Below, piece after piece: positions 9,057 to 20,142 of a stretch of DNA of 64,000 bases (position 1 is its first letter; each line of letters starts with the position of its first letter). Made by a program: the position numbers and the translations under genes. This DNA is from Liopterus haemorrhoidalis (lineage: Eukaryota; Arthropoda; Insecta; Coleoptera; Dytiscidae): positions 49,780,250-49,844,249 of the forward strand of contig OZ020613.1 in assembly GCA_963971575.1 (NCBI GenBank), read 5' to 3'. Below the pieces are notes generated by a model. That model made no database searches and was not told where the DNA came from. It saw nothing but the letters and a program-made list of their open reading frames with translations.

Positions 9057-10656
9057 AGAATTGAATGCAAATGAGTCTAACGAATTTGATGCCTTCTTTA
9101 CGTACATGGACGATTTTAATAAAAATTTCAAAAATAATGCCAGCCAGTCCATGATAGTCGAATCAGACGATATAATCGAAATTATCGACGATAGTAACTC
9201 AGATAGTGGCGCAACCGTACATTCGAATAGAGAACACCCCATAGTAGGAATTCCTGTCGTAGACAGCCCTGTAAACATGGGAAAAAATCAAATTATAATT
9301 TCGCAAGTTGCACATAGCCCTAGTAGTCCACAGATCACTAAACATCACGATCTTAAACAACGTATTTCTATTCAATTTTCAAAATCAGACTATGAAAAGG
9401 AGATAGTAAAATTTATAAAAGATTACATCGCTCCAAAAGTAAAATATCACGTTTATTTCAAAGATGAACTTTATGAAAAATTCAGCGTTGTTTTGCAAAA
9501 TTATTTTAAAAATTCAGAAATTAACATGGTCAAATGTACTCAGTTCCTAACAGACGTAGAAACGGAAGAAGAAATCATTGAAATTATAAAAAATTATCAC
9601 GAGGGTAAAACGAACCACCGCGGCATCGACGACACAGAAACGCGAATAAAAGAATTATACTACTGGCCCAAATTACGCGAATCCATCCAAACGTATATTA
9701 ATAGATGTGAGATCTGCCAGATAACCAAATATGACAGGAACCCGTTGAAATTAAAATATAACGTGACGCCCACAGCAAATAAACCGTTTCAGATAGTACA
9801 TATAGACAGCATTACCTTGGAAAGCACAAAATTCTTGACCGTAATAGATTCTTTATCTAAGTACGCACATGCGTACAAATTAAACTCAGCCCAAGGAATT
9901 GAAATTGTCAATAACCTATTGAGATTTTTCTCGCATCACGGTACCCCAGAACAAATCATTTCGGATAACGGGTTAGAATTTAAAAATTCCCTTGTCAAAG
10001 AATTATTGGAACTTCATAAAATCAAAATCCACTTTATATCCTCACAACACCCGGAATCCAACGGCGCAATTGAAAGATTTCATTCGACATTAATTGAGCA
10101 CATTCGGCTTCTTAATAACCAAACCGAATATAAAAAGGAACCTATAGACGTGAAGGTAAATTATGCTCTTATCGCCTACAATGATTCTATACATTCAACA
10201 ACAAAATTAAAACCATTTGAAATTATATCCGGAGCCTTAGACACAAAATCACCTTTTAATATAGAAATAGAAAGACAACTATTGAACAATTACATAGAAA
10301 ATCACAAAAATAAAATGAAACTATTATTCCAAAAGGTTAACGAAAAACTTCAGGCAAGTAAAGCAAAGACGTCAGAGTACCACAATAAAAATCGCGAAAT
10401 ATTACCGGAAATCCCAGAAACCGTGTATGTTAAAAACAGACAGAAACAAGCTAAAACGAAAAATAAATACAAACGCGAAAAAATAAAATCTTTAAATGAA
10501 AATCTAAAAACGGCAAAAATTAAAACTCGCCACGGTAACACATCTGAAAATATTCACCTATCTAACATAAAAAGACCTAAACAAAAAACTTACAAATTTA
10601 AAAATCTTCCAGGCTGTTCGTATGGGACAAGGAGCAATCTTAAAAGATATCTCTAA
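9057..10656 (+). pseudogene. pol: Pol, integrase
   Basis: Numbering from Met 8995: an acidic Ser-rich linker (about 22-120) follows the macro domain, then the HHCC zinc finger with H202, H208, C238 and C241. The DDE core follows, with D271 in IVHIDS, D324 in IISDNG and E360 in PESNGAIERFH (35 residues between the second Asp and Glu). A basic C-terminal tail has KNRQKQAKTKNKYKRE. The frame is open from 8974 to 10656 and looks catalytically complete. It overlaps the start of env in another frame. Integrase inserts the cDNA, here with 4-bp TACA specificity. Confidence 0.9.
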
Positions 10657-11906
10657 TAATCTCGGAGTTCTACCTATAAATTTGGGCCCAGCTAAACTAG
10701 AAAAAACAGAACACACTTTCGTGCATTACTTCAATCTAGAACCATTATACGAAGAAAATGAAAATTTAAAAAAACAATACCAAAATTTAAAAAACGGAAT
10801 TTTTAACAGCACTCTCTATACGAGAAAAGAAATTGATAATTACGGCAAAATTGTTGAATTTTTACAAAAATCCACACAGGTAAAAATTAACAACATAAAA
10901 ATACATCCTAAAATTAGGAATAAACGCGGATTTATTGACGGATTGGGATCAATAGTAAAATCTATATCCGGTAACTTAGACGCCGAAGATGGCAAAAGAT
11001 ATGATAAAATTATAAACCAATTAAAAGGTAAAGTAACTAACATACAAGAACAACTTAAATTCCAATACAGTATTAACGAAAAAATTATCGAAAATTTCAA
11101 CTCATCCGTTCAGAATATTCAACATAACGAAAGATTGTTAAAAACAAGAATAAATCAATTAAACAGCATAGTCAATGACAGAATACAACAGACAGACATT
11201 TTATTCGCAAAAGACTTATATAACCAGTTAATAATTCTCTATAACGCAATCTTGAATGTTCTTCAAGATGTAGAAAATTCTATAACCTTTTGCAAATTGC
11301 AAACCCTTCACCCAAGCATCATAAAAACTACGGAATTCTTTGACGAGTTACAAAAAATTTCAAAATTTTATAAAAACCAGTTACCTTTTGATCTAACTTA
11401 TGAAAATATATTGGACTTCGAATCTATCATAAAAATTAATTGCAAAATTGAAAGCGACCAGATAATATACTTTCTATCACTTCCAATAGACTTTGAACAA
11501 AATTATGATTTGTATTATTTACGACCCGTGCCTACAAAACACGAGTCAGAATTTGTTACTATTATACCAGATATCAAATATCTTTTGAAAAATAAAAATA
11601 ACATAATACCTCTAAACGACATATGTACTAAAGGCAATAAAGTGTTCCAATGTCGCCGTCATCTACAGACAAATTACAAATCTAAATGCGAAGAACAAAT
11701 ATTGCTGCAAGGAGACCCAAAGTATTGCCAATATACGAAATTAACCATCGAAGAAAACAAGTTAGACTACATATCCAAAATAGATCAGTATTTAGCAGTA
11801 TTCCCGAATGAAGAAAACATCATCATAAAATGTTTACAACAAACAGAAACAAAAACGCTAAAAGGAATATTTTTGATAAAAAACGATCACTGTAAATTAT
11901 TCCTAA
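10613..11906 (+). pseudogene. env: Envelope glycoprotein, N-terminal part
   Basis: The long env frame can be read from Met 10622. At 99-102 it has a furin-type site RNKR followed by GFIDGLGSIVKSISG, the fusion-peptide arrangement of errantiviral and baculovirus F-type envelope proteins. Helical, coiled-coil-like sequence follows (about 125-220), then a cysteine-rich segment (about 340-380). No signal peptide is encoded at this start, which fits supply from the leader exon at 1789. Coding is cut at 11906 by a Harbinger insertion and resumes at 13256. The protein would mediate membrane fusion if intact; this copy is not. Confidence 0.8.
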
Positions 11907-13252
11907 TGGGTCTATTCTGTAAAAACATGTTTACAGTACTGTATCACTATAGCGCTGTAGTGAGCTTAGCACTGTAAAGTGCCAAGTTACGGCGGCTCTG
12001 TAAATATTGAGCATTAGCTATTCTGTAACACATTCTGTAATTTCGGTCGATTTAAACTTTGCTTACATTGTAGCTAACTTCACTATGTTTATTTTTAACC
12101 TCAAAATTTAAGGTATTGATCAATGTCATCGATCGGTAAGTGTATATATAATTTGTATATACACATATACTCATGTTTTTTACGTTTGTAATTTTTATTA
12201 ATTATTGTTATAATTTGTTTATAAAAATAAAAGTTTCTCTTTGCATCTTATGTATCTTTATTCCATATAAACATATTTTTTACATCAAATTATGCAATGG
12301 ACTCGTGAACATATAAATTCCTAATCTGCTTTCCAAAATCATATCTTGATTAACTGTTAAAAAAAGTTTTAAATAAGTTTTTGAAAATTTTAAATTCTTT
12401 TCAAATATTTTACCATTTGGTACAGGATCTTCATTATTTTCAGGTTCAGGATCTTCATTATTTACAGGTTCAAGCTCATCATCATCAATGTCAGCATAGT
12501 TAGGTATTCTTGCTTTTGTTGCTATATTATGCAAAACTTACTCTTCTTTCACTCCACGTTTTTCTTCCCTCGTAGTGGGGAACTTTATATGAATTGGCAT
12601 TAGATGTGTTGTTATCAGATAACAAATTTCTATTATCGATCTACTAACCATAGAGTGGCTCATAGAAGTGAAATTGTGAGCCCCTGTAGTAGCCTGATAG
12701 GATCCATTACTTAAAAAATACAATGTTTCTAAAACCTGTATATAAAAATATATAAATGGTAACATGTATGCATGAAAAAAAAGGTCCACTATATAATTCA
12801 TTGATTGTGTTTATTACTAAATTTTTATGCAATCTAAATAACTTCATAAAATGATTTTCAGGGATAGAAAATGGATTTTCTCTATCCCTTAACAATCTTT
12901 TTTTGACTCGTATATAATTTCTAAAAAAAAAGTTTATGTGTGGTTGTAACGTGATATTTTAAGCATAATTACCTGTTATGATCCTCTTGTTGTAGTTGCA
13001 TTAGAAATAGGACGAAATTTGGATCATTAATTTTTTTTTAGGTGACACGAACAATACCACTTGACTTCTATACAGTACTGTAACTGACTTACGGCCAGAA
13101 AAATATCGCCATAACTTTACAGAGATATTTTACATCGGTGTAGAGTTTACAGAGCAACGCGTGTCAATACAGAATAGCACTTTCCTTACAGCGCTGTATT
13201 TTGCAAGGTTATAGCGCTTACAGCGGTAGAAAACTCATACAGAATAGGCCCA
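11907..13252 (-). mobile_element. Deleted PIF/Harbinger transposon inside env
   Basis: The ends are inverted repeats (T)GGGTCTATTCTGTA and (T)GGGCCTATTCTGTA on the opposite strand. They are flanked by a 3-bp TAA duplication (11904-11906 and 13253-13255), diagnostic for PIF/Harbinger. Removal of the element plus one TAA restores the env frame. Inside are remnants of a HARBI1-like nuclease on the minus strand. Subterminal copies of TACAGCGCTGTA-like palindromes lie near both ends (for example around 11936-11975 and 13187-13222) and may be transposase-binding sites. Confidence 0.85.
12280..12900 (-). pseudogene. HARBI1-like Harbinger transposase, core deleted
   Basis: Read from 12900 downwards, the N-terminal block LRDRENPFSIPENHF and LFRLHKNLV is followed, after a frame change, by VLETLYFLSNGSYQATTGA and IKFPTTREEK, all typical of the first third of HARBI1-type proteins. 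The sequence then jumps directly to a C-terminal-like HNIATKARIPNYADIDDDE with an acidic tail. The central DDE catalytic region is missing, so this copy is non-autonomous. Confidence 0.7.
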
Positions 13253-13255
13253 TAA

Positions 13256-13665
13256 ATCAGCAAGAAATAACTTATAACAACAAAAGTTATTGGACACCAC
13301 TGATCTTAAACAATGTGAATCTCCAAATACAAAAACCAAGATTTTCAAACTTTACCATTCAACTAAAAACTTTAAAATTGGAAGAACTACCATCGAATCC
13401 TGCCATACCAATTCACCAAAATTCCAAAATCATCCGCAACATGCCGAGCCTATGGACATTGATTCTTTACATCGGAATCCTAATCATTACCTGTTCGATC
13501 ATCACGAAGTGGATCAAAAAGAAAATCAAGGAAAACTCCAACAAAAATCAAAATTCACAAGGACATACAACCGAGTCAAGCCCAAAACAAGGTCAAGAAG
13601 ACATCGAACTTCCAGGAGGAGCCTCGTTCCAAGGGGGGAGGAGTTACCGTAGCGATTCTCGCTGA
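13256..13665 (+). pseudogene. env: Envelope glycoprotein, C-terminal part
   Basis: After the Harbinger element the env frame continues to a membrane anchor (LWTLILYIGILIITCSIITK, followed by a basic cytoplasmic tail WIKKKIKE) and ends at a TGA at 13663-13665. The stop lies 24 bases inside the 3' LTR, so the final codons cross the polypurine tract and the LTR edge. An overlapping +1 frame is a shadow. Confidence 0.75.
13631..13641 (+). other. Polypurine tract
   Basis: AAGGGGGGAGG lies immediately before the AGTTAC start of the 3' LTR: the plus-strand primer site. Confidence 0.85.
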
Positions 13666-13880
13666 CTAAACGTTAACATGATACCCCTAACCATTCTTAG
13701 TATTAAGTAATTAGATAATATGCTAGAGTAGGTAATTTTGTAATGTAACATATTCACATTTTGTATTTTTGTAAAACAGTTTAGAATCAGCTTCCTTAGA
13801 AATAAGACTAATATAAAAAGTAGTAATATAAAAAAATAAATCTTTTTAAAAACAAAGTTGTCGTGTGAAGAAATATAATT
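13642..13880 (+). repeat. 3' LTR of the errantivirus-like element
   Basis: AGTTACC...TATAATT, followed by the TACA duplication at 13881. It is 7 bp longer than the 5' LTR owing to a rearranged stretch after GAAATAAGAC. Confidence 0.9.
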
Positions 13881-13894
13881 TACATTTAAAATAT

Positions 13895-14009
13895 AATATG
13901 ATCGAAAAAAAAGTTTAGTAGGCCCTGAATTTAAAATGTTAAGTGGACAATTCTATAAATATAAAAATAAATGAATTCTATCTAGACACCTTTTTTTCTC
14001 GATCATATT
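13895..14009. repeat. Short inverted-repeat (MITE-like) element
   Basis: The ends AATATGATCGA and (C)AATATGATCGAG on the opposite strand enclose about 95 bp of AT-rich DNA, next to the errantiviral LTR. Flanks are TA-rich, so a TA-type target is possible but not proven. Confidence 0.45.
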
Positions 14010-14714
14010 GTATAACAATGCTTCAGACACTTTCTAAATTTAAAACGGACATATTTTACCTCATTTATTCCATGATAAATTTAAATTTATCTGACAAATT
14101 ATAAAGATGTATATCTATAATCAATGCTGGGTAAAATACTTTTATTATGTATTCGAAGTACTGAATACAAATACCTCTTTTTTAAGGAAAAACATAACAT
14201 ATATATACATAACATTTTAATTAAACATTACTTTTTAGTAATTAAAATACTACGTAATTGAAATACAGTTCGCAACTCTTAAAATGCAATTTACGGCAAT
14301 ATTATTAAAAGCTGAAAGATGATGAAAAGGTAAAATAGTAAAAGAGAAAAAATAACACAACAAATCAATCATAAACACAATACGGCGCCGGCGTTTTTCT
14401 TAGCAATAGCTGAATAAAATAAATGAAAATTAGGCAACTTGTTATACTCCTCGGAGCAAATCCCCCTTTCATCTCCGCAGGGTCTTGGCTTCATAACAAA
14501 CAATGCTAAGGCATAGAGCGTGCTGTGTCTATTTATATGAAGTCAATACTCGACAGTATGAACCATAAAGATAGTAAGAATAGAGTTCGCAATACTGTAT
14601 AAAATGTGGCAACACGGCGACTACTGAGACACCGTGGTACGAGGGATCAAGTTAACTGAAGAATGACGGGTTATTTAAATTTCACTATTTCCAGGGGGTA
14701 TTATTATTGAATGC
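14010..14714. other. AT-rich intergenic stretch
   Basis: No coding region of support. A more GC-rich patch at 14380-14640 has no long frame or RNA fold that I recognise. Confidence 0.4.
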
Positions 14715-14854
14715 TAGAATTATATATAAAACACCAAAATAAACACTTTTTTGCTCTTACTAAAAATAGTTTATTGTTATTATGAATATAACAATAAAAA
14801 ATTATATTAGTAAGACCAAAATAGTAATTTACTTTGATGTTTTATATAATTATA
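14715..14854. repeat. Foldback/MITE element
   Basis: Imperfect inverted arms run over more than 50 bases each: TAGAATTATATATAAAACAC on the left matches TATAATTATATAAAACATC read from the right. A central TTTATTGTTAT/ATAACAATAAA hairpin is included. No coding capacity. Confidence 0.5.
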
Positions 14855-15118
14855 ACAATATCTGTAAATTTGAGTACATTTTAGGAGAAATAAAACAAAA
14901 TATTATTTCACTTATATGTTAATTAAATTTTTTTATTATTATTTAGACACTAGGCACATACAAAATTAGTGTTGATACTGAAACCATATAATTATTGTAC
15001 ACAATATAATTATTAAAAATTAATTAAGAAAAATATAACATAAAACATAACAATAGTATTTGGGTGAATGTTACTCACCGGTCCGCTTATGTTAACATTC
15101 AAATAATTAATTTATAAT

Positions 15119-15679
15119 GGGTGTTTTTTTTAGAGGTATAGAACTTTAAATTGCAATAAAACAACGATGGATTATTCGATTGACATGAATTTTTTTTTAT
15201 TCGAAAGATAATCTTGTGGCATTACATTTTAAATATGATTTCTGGCATATGACCGCCACGGCTGGCTCGGATGTAGTCCAATCTGGACGTCCAATTTTCG
15301 ATGACTTTTTCCAACATTTGTGGCCCTATATCGGCAATAACACGGCGAATGTTGTCTTCCAAATGGTCAAGCGTTTGTGGCTTATCCGCATAGACCAATG
15401 ACTTTACATAGCCCCACAGAAAGTAGTCCAGCGGTGTTAAATCACAAGATCTTGGAGGCCAATTCACAGGTCCAAAACGTGAAATTAGGCGGTCACCAAA
15501 CGTGTCTTTCAATAAATCGATTGTGGCACGAGCTGTGTGACATGTTGCGCCGTCTTGTTGGTATGATTTAATGTAATGCCACAAGATTATCTTTCGAATA
15601 AAAAAAAATTCATGTCAATCGAATAATCCATCGTTGTTTTATTGCAATTTAAAGTTCTATACCTCTAAAAAAAACACCC
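15119..15679 (-). mobile_element. Internally deleted mariner-type transposon (DD41D, rosa-like) with about 109-bp TIRs
   Basis: The ends GGGTGTTTTTTTTAGAGGTA and its reverse complement extend into near-identical inverted repeats of roughly 109 bp (15119-15228 and 15571-15679). Between them only the C-terminal third of a transposase remains. The terminal repeats run into the coding frame at both ends. TA-containing flanks (TATAAT and TTATTATA) fit a TA-targeting IS630/Tc1/mariner element, although the exact duplication is unclear. Confidence 0.75.
15222..15584 (-). pseudogene. Mariner-like transposase C-terminal fragment, DD41D
   Basis: The 120-codon frame contains the second catalytic Asp in QQDGATCHTA and the third acidic residue in CDLTPLDYFLWG, the latter Asp separated from the former by 41 residues. 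This spacing is that of the rosa-like DD41D group rather than DD34D mariners. The N-terminal DNA-binding region and first Asp are missing, because the right terminal repeat is joined directly to codons just before QQDGATC. The stop codon lies at the edge of the left repeat. Not functional. Confidence 0.75.
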
Positions 15680-15782
15680 GTTATTATAAACGAATGCACA
15701 ATGATTATTAACCAATAAAAAAATCAGAACTATAAGTGTTCGCACGTGGCCAAAAAGAAAAAATATACTAAATCTATAAAAT

Positions 15783-16250
15783 ATGGATATGTTAAAACCT
15801 CCACAAAACCAATATTAGAGGGGAATATTGATGATCAGTTCAAGAAATGGAAACAAAGATGCAAGTTATACTTCACAGCAAGTTGAGCAGAAACAAAACT
15901 TAACGATGAACAAAAAGTAGCACTGTTGTTACAAAGTATAGGAGATGAGGCCCTGGAAGTATATCAAACTTTCAACCTAACAACAGAAGAAAAATTAAAA
16001 GAGCATTTTGAAAATTTTTTAAGAATATTGTACACCAATTAGAAATGAAACGGTACTAAGACACATATTTTTCATGCGAAAGAAGAAAGAAAATGAGAGT
16101 ATGGACAAATTCATCACGGCATTAAAAAATCTGAGCGCAGAGTGTGACTTCGGGAACTTAAAGGGCAGCCTATTCAGGGATCAGATCATCTTAGGCATCT
16201 CAGAAATAAGCTTAAAGGAAAGGCTAGTTAAAGAAAGCTTTAGACGATAA
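15783..16250 (+). pseudogene. Gag fragment of the old gypsy element
   Basis: Pieces in shifting frames show GNIDDQFKKWKQRCKLYF, VALLLQSIGDEALEVYQTF, FFMRKKKENESMDKFITALK and LKGSLFRDQIILGIS, the pattern of K02A2.6-type gypsy Gag. An in-frame stop after TAS and at least two shifts destroy it. It runs directly into late pol sequence at about 16251, marking a large internal deletion. Confidence 0.65.
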
Positions 16251-16364
16251 TAAAGATCCTTATATGGCAATTTTAGAATTGCGGAGAGCGCCAATAGATA
16301 ATAAAATGCCGTCACCCGCTGAATTACTATATAATAGGAAAATAAAAGGATTAATACCGAACTT
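16251..16364 (+). pseudogene. Late integrase fragment of the old gypsy element
   Basis: DPYMAILELRRAPIDNK and MPSPAELLYNRKIKGLIPN match the region after the integrase core in K02A2.6-like elements. It is cut at the 16365 LTR boundary; the continuation lies at 35324 onward. Confidence 0.65.
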
Positions 16365-18209
16365 TGTCACGGGGGGGAACCCTCGGAAAAGTTCCGCAGG
16401 TACACCCGCAGGAGGACGAGACAGTGCTAGTGCAAAACCGTCTCGGTGATGTCCTCACTCGTGCGCACTTTACCCTAGACTAGCTCAGTCGCGGGTTCCG
16501 TCCACTATGCAGCTCGGTGTGAAGCACCGGTCAAACTTAAGCGCTCTGAAAAAGTAATGATGACGAAGGTGTTGACACAGAAAGAATGCATGATAAAGTT
16601 AGATGAGATTTATTGAGCAATTAAAATATAGAGAAATGGAATACAATATAAACAATAGTGAACGACATGAATAACGAATGACAAAATATAAACAAAACAG
16701 ACAATGAAATATGAAAAACAATAGAATATAACAAAAGCGATTTGAATAATCGGAGAATAAGTCAGAAACTCAGACGTTTGCGAGACGTCTGAGGTAAAGA
16801 CTGAAGATGAGGATTGAGAGGGGAAAAGGAGAAGTTGGAAGCCGGCGAGGCGATAGGTGTCGCCGCGTGTCTTCGCGTCTTCTTCCGTTTGGGCGTCTCG
16901 GCGCCGAACAGTTCTACGAAGAGCTGTTTGATCTTCCGTCGTGTAGATGTTGCGACGCTGGACGTTGTTGTTTGTGCGGCTCGTACAGGGGCCGATGAAA
17001 ATGTTAGTTGGTATGGCGTTGACGGCGTTCGGCGATAAACCGTCCGACAAAGCGTAGGAGGCGTCCTCGGCGGTGAAAATAGTGATGGTGGCCGAATGGA
17101 AGTCTCTGGTGGTGGGTATTGGTCGGTGGCGACTCGTTCCCACGGTATTCTCACGAGGAGCTGAGAATTTAGAGGTGCGACAAGCACTGGTTCGAACGGG
17201 GTCGCGACGGCGGGCGTCGGGACGTCGTTTTTGTGTTGAGTGTCGATCTGGATTGACGGCGGGCGTCTCTGTGGATGGACGGCAGGCGTCGCTGTGTTTG
17301 GACGGCGGGCGTCGATTTGGTAGGCGTTACGCTGGGTAGCGTCGGGACGTCAGGCGTCGGATTGGTAAGCGCCGGCTTTATGCGTGGAAATAGCCGAGCT
17401 CTGGGGTCCGCACGTTGATAGAGGTACGCCTGTACCTTATCGCTGACGAACGCGTACGGTTTAACGACGTCTATCGTGTATAGATGACGACGGTAGTAGC
17501 ATCGCTGGACGTAGCGGCGGTGAGCCGCCCTGCCTCGATGTCGGATTGGTGCCAGCGTGGGTGGCGTCGGGACGGCGAGCGTCGTGTTGGTTGAGCGTCG
17601 GAGCGGTAGTCTTCTACGAAGCGTCGCGACGGCGGGTTTTGAAATGTTGTAGGATTCGAGGTAGGTTGAAATGAAGTTAAAGTTTTGCGTTGTAAAAATG
17701 ATTCTAAGTTGAAAAATAAAAATAACAAAAATGATTCTAAGTTATTTTTATATTTTGCGAAAAAACGACAAACACATTTACAAAAACATACACAAATAAA
17801 TATAAGTCCCAGAGTCGTGACACACTGAACAGTTTTGCGGCGTATAGCCAGAGGCAGATAGCCTATTGTTGATTTCGGCGTAGAGCCAGAGGCAAATAGC
17901 CTATTGATGAGGTGAGCTTGTGAGAAACTGAGGAATGATTGAGAATCACTCTTCTTTTAAACTATTTTGCGGATTTGGTAAAGAGAGGGAAAGTTATGTG
18001 ATTGGTTGTTGAAAATATGGTAGGGTAGCGGAATGCGCAGTTCAAAGTGCGCAATTCGCGGTAAAGACAGTGAATTACGCGGAATAAAGTAGATCCGCGG
18101 GTCTCAATCGATGGCGCGAATCATGACGATTCCAACGATAGGTGATAGTGTGGGGTGGGAGGCACCCCACACGAGATATCGACAGAAACGCGAGATATCT
18201 CCTGCAACA
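16365..18209 (-). repeat. 3' LTR (minus strand), 1845 bp
   Basis: It is matched by 28689-30270 plus 35050-35319 in order, with constant offset 12324 at the start. It includes GGCGGGCGTCG-type short GC-rich repeats (17200-17350) and CAGAGGCAGATAGCC repeats near 17850-17910. Long frames inside are present identically in both LTRs but look non-coding. Confidence 0.85.
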
Positions 18210-18224
18210 ATTCCTCCCCCATGA
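18210..18224 (-). other. Polypurine tract of the minus-strand gypsy element
   Basis: On the minus strand CATGGGGGAGGAAT abuts the LTR start TGTTGC. Confidence 0.65.
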
Positions 18225-18499
18225 TTCACGCGCACCATGATTCACGCGCATCGTTGAGAACCGTGATCGTAGACATAGTATATATAAACACAATATTCTT
18301 AAAAGTACGCGTACTACGCAGAGTACTGAAATATTAAGAAAGAAAAAGTAGAGATAAGAATAGAACATATGAAAAAGAGTACATACATAATAACAAAGAT
18401 AAAAAAATGTTTTTGAAAAAATAATGCACTGAAAGTGTCGTGGGACAAGTTTCGTCTGCACTGTATAAAGCGTCTTACAATGTTTTGTTTGTTTACACT

Positions 18500-20138
18500 C
18501 ACTGGGGTAGCACTTTTGTGTCTATGGGGTGAGCGTGATGAGGGGGTTAGGCACTGGTGGAAGGTCCCGGTGTTGGTGACGGATCATCCAGCTCGTCGTC
18601 GGGGGGGGGGGGGGGGGTCTTCTTCCATGGTGTCTAACGGAGAGCGTGGTTCGTCTTCGGGCGAGACGGGACGTGGAGCGGGCTTCACATCGTAAGCCGG
18701 AACACGGACGGGTGTTCCGTCTCTGTCGACGGTGTAGACGCGTCCGGAGTGCAGCTCTCTGATTGTGTATGGCCCTAGCCATTTTGGATGAAATCAGGCA
18801 TGGAATTGCCGCTTGGCATCGGATTGCGGATGTAAACGGATCATCACCTTTCCGCCGATGTCGTGTGGTTCTGGGGCTTAGCCCCCGGCATATCGGGTTT
18901 GATACCGGAGCGTATGCTGGCGAATGTCGTCCAGACGTTCCGCGCGTTCCTCCTGGAAGTCCGGAGGTTGGTCAGGCCGCTGCAGGCTACGGTCCCCTGG
19001 CAGTGGGAGCTCATACCCTAGCAGAGCTTGACTCGGTGAGCAGCCGGTTGCTGCGTTACATCTGATTGGCGCTCGCGGTTTGAGCGGTGCTGCAGGCCTA
19101 TTCGCGCCTGGCTTGTGAGCTGCGCACGTTAGGCAGCGTTGTATGTATCGACGTACATTATTTTTGACATCTGGCCATAGGTATCGTTGCGCTATGGCGC
19201 GATGTGTCTCTTCGCGGCCCGGATGGCCGGCTTTGTCGTGGTGTGCTTCCAGCACCTTCCTTCGCATGTCAAACGGCACGTATAGCGGGTTTTGCTGTCC
19301 CGGTGGGGCTATAAACCAGAGTAGGCCGTCCCTCTCTATAAGAGCTTCATGGTAGGCCGCGTTCTCTTGATTTATCGGTTCGCGAAGCTTCTCCAGGCAT
19401 TCACGTGTCCGGTCATCCTGACCCTGACACTCCTGGATCTGATCGGGGAGAGGTATCTCGCCGAACAGCGCATTGATGTGCCCGCGCTCGGGCGGCAACA
19501 AGCGTTCCGTTTCCTCGTCGGGTGTTTTCCCGTCGTCTGGCTGTCTTGACAGTGCGTCTGCGAGTTCGTTCTCTCGCCCTGGGCAGTGTTTTAGTGTGAA
19601 ATCAAACTCTTGCAGTATGAGAGACCACCGCAAGAGTTTGGCCTTGTCTGCTTTAAAACGATGAAGCCACGTTAGCGCCGTGGAGTCAGTGATGACCGTG
19701 AAGTGCCTTCCTTCCAGGAGAGGCCGGTATCTTTTGACTGCCCAGACGAGCGCTAAGCACTCCTGCTCGTTGATATGGTAGCGTCTTTCAGTGTCTGTGA
19801 GACGGACACTACCATAACTGATGATGCGGCGCTTCTCGCCGTCTTGTTGAAATAGTACGGCGCCTAAGCCGTGTCCACTCGCATCCGTCTGCAGTGAATA
19901 CGGTAAGTCCGCTGAGGGTCTGTGTAATTGTAGCGGCTTTTGGAATGCGATCTTGATGTTGGTGAGCGCGGTCTCTGCTTCAAGTGTCCACTTGAACGGC
20001 TTCTTTGTCGAAAGAAGTGCGGTGAGCGGCGCGCTGATGCTCGCGAAACCTCCGATGTAGTCCCGCACCCAATTACACAGCCCTAAGAACTGTCTTAGTT
20101 CTTTCCTTGTTTTAGGCGTCTTAGCCTCTGTCACTTGA
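18500..20138 (-). pseudogene. Pol 3' part: RNase H and integrase lacking its catalytic core
   Basis: From 20138 downward: connection (RKELRQFLGLCNWVRDYIGG), RNase H (LQTDASGHGLGAVLF, NEQECLALVWAVKRY, VITDSTALTWL, ELADALSRQ), then the integrase zinc finger (HHDKAGHPGREETH with H-x3-H-type histidines and CLTCAAHK). After PAAPLKPRAPI the sequence jumps to ATGCSPSQALLGYELP, a post-core block, so the whole DDE core is missing (junction near 19062). Further on are in-frame stops at 18878-18880 and about 18794, then a GPY/F-type module (WLGPYTIREL, GTPVRVPAYDVKP) and a proline run encoded by an 18-base C tract. Dead for integration. Confidence 0.85.
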
Positions 20139-20142
20139 CCCC

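Larger units (their letters stand above)
1306..13880 (+). mobile_element. Errantivirus-like Ty3/gypsy endogenous element with env, interrupted by two later insertions
   Basis: Two LTRs (1306-1537 and 13642-13880) flank a PBS, gag, pol, env and a polypurine tract in gypsy order. The LTR ends AGTTAC...AATT and the flanking 4-bp duplication TACA (1302-1305 and 13881-13884) are hallmarks of the Drosophila gypsy/errantivirus group. Removing the Helitron-like (4708-8007) and Harbinger (11907-13252) insertions leaves about 7.9 kb, normal for this group. The copy is dead: frameshifts in gag and pol, two in-frame stops in pol, a probable frame problem near the start of env, and both insertions. The LTRs differ by a small indel region near their 3' part. 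The unusual feature is a macro domain in pol. Confidence 0.9.

Noticed and set aside
13290..13652. Second 120-codon frame over the env C-terminus
   Set aside because: Shadow of env in another frame; env carries the membrane anchor and rejoins upstream env.
16610..17187. 177- and 141-codon frames repeated at 28934-29511
   Set aside because: Both lie inside the two LTRs of one element, so their similarity reflects LTR identity; no domain is recognisable.
18075..18461. 128-codon minus-strand frame with Tyr/Phe/Cys-rich sequence
   Set aside because: It crosses the LTR/polypurine boundary of the gypsy element and shows no domain.
18601..18618. Run of 18 G as a possible functional quadruplex
   Set aside because: It lies within a decayed pol tail and encodes a proline run; homopolymer length may be a sequencing artefact.
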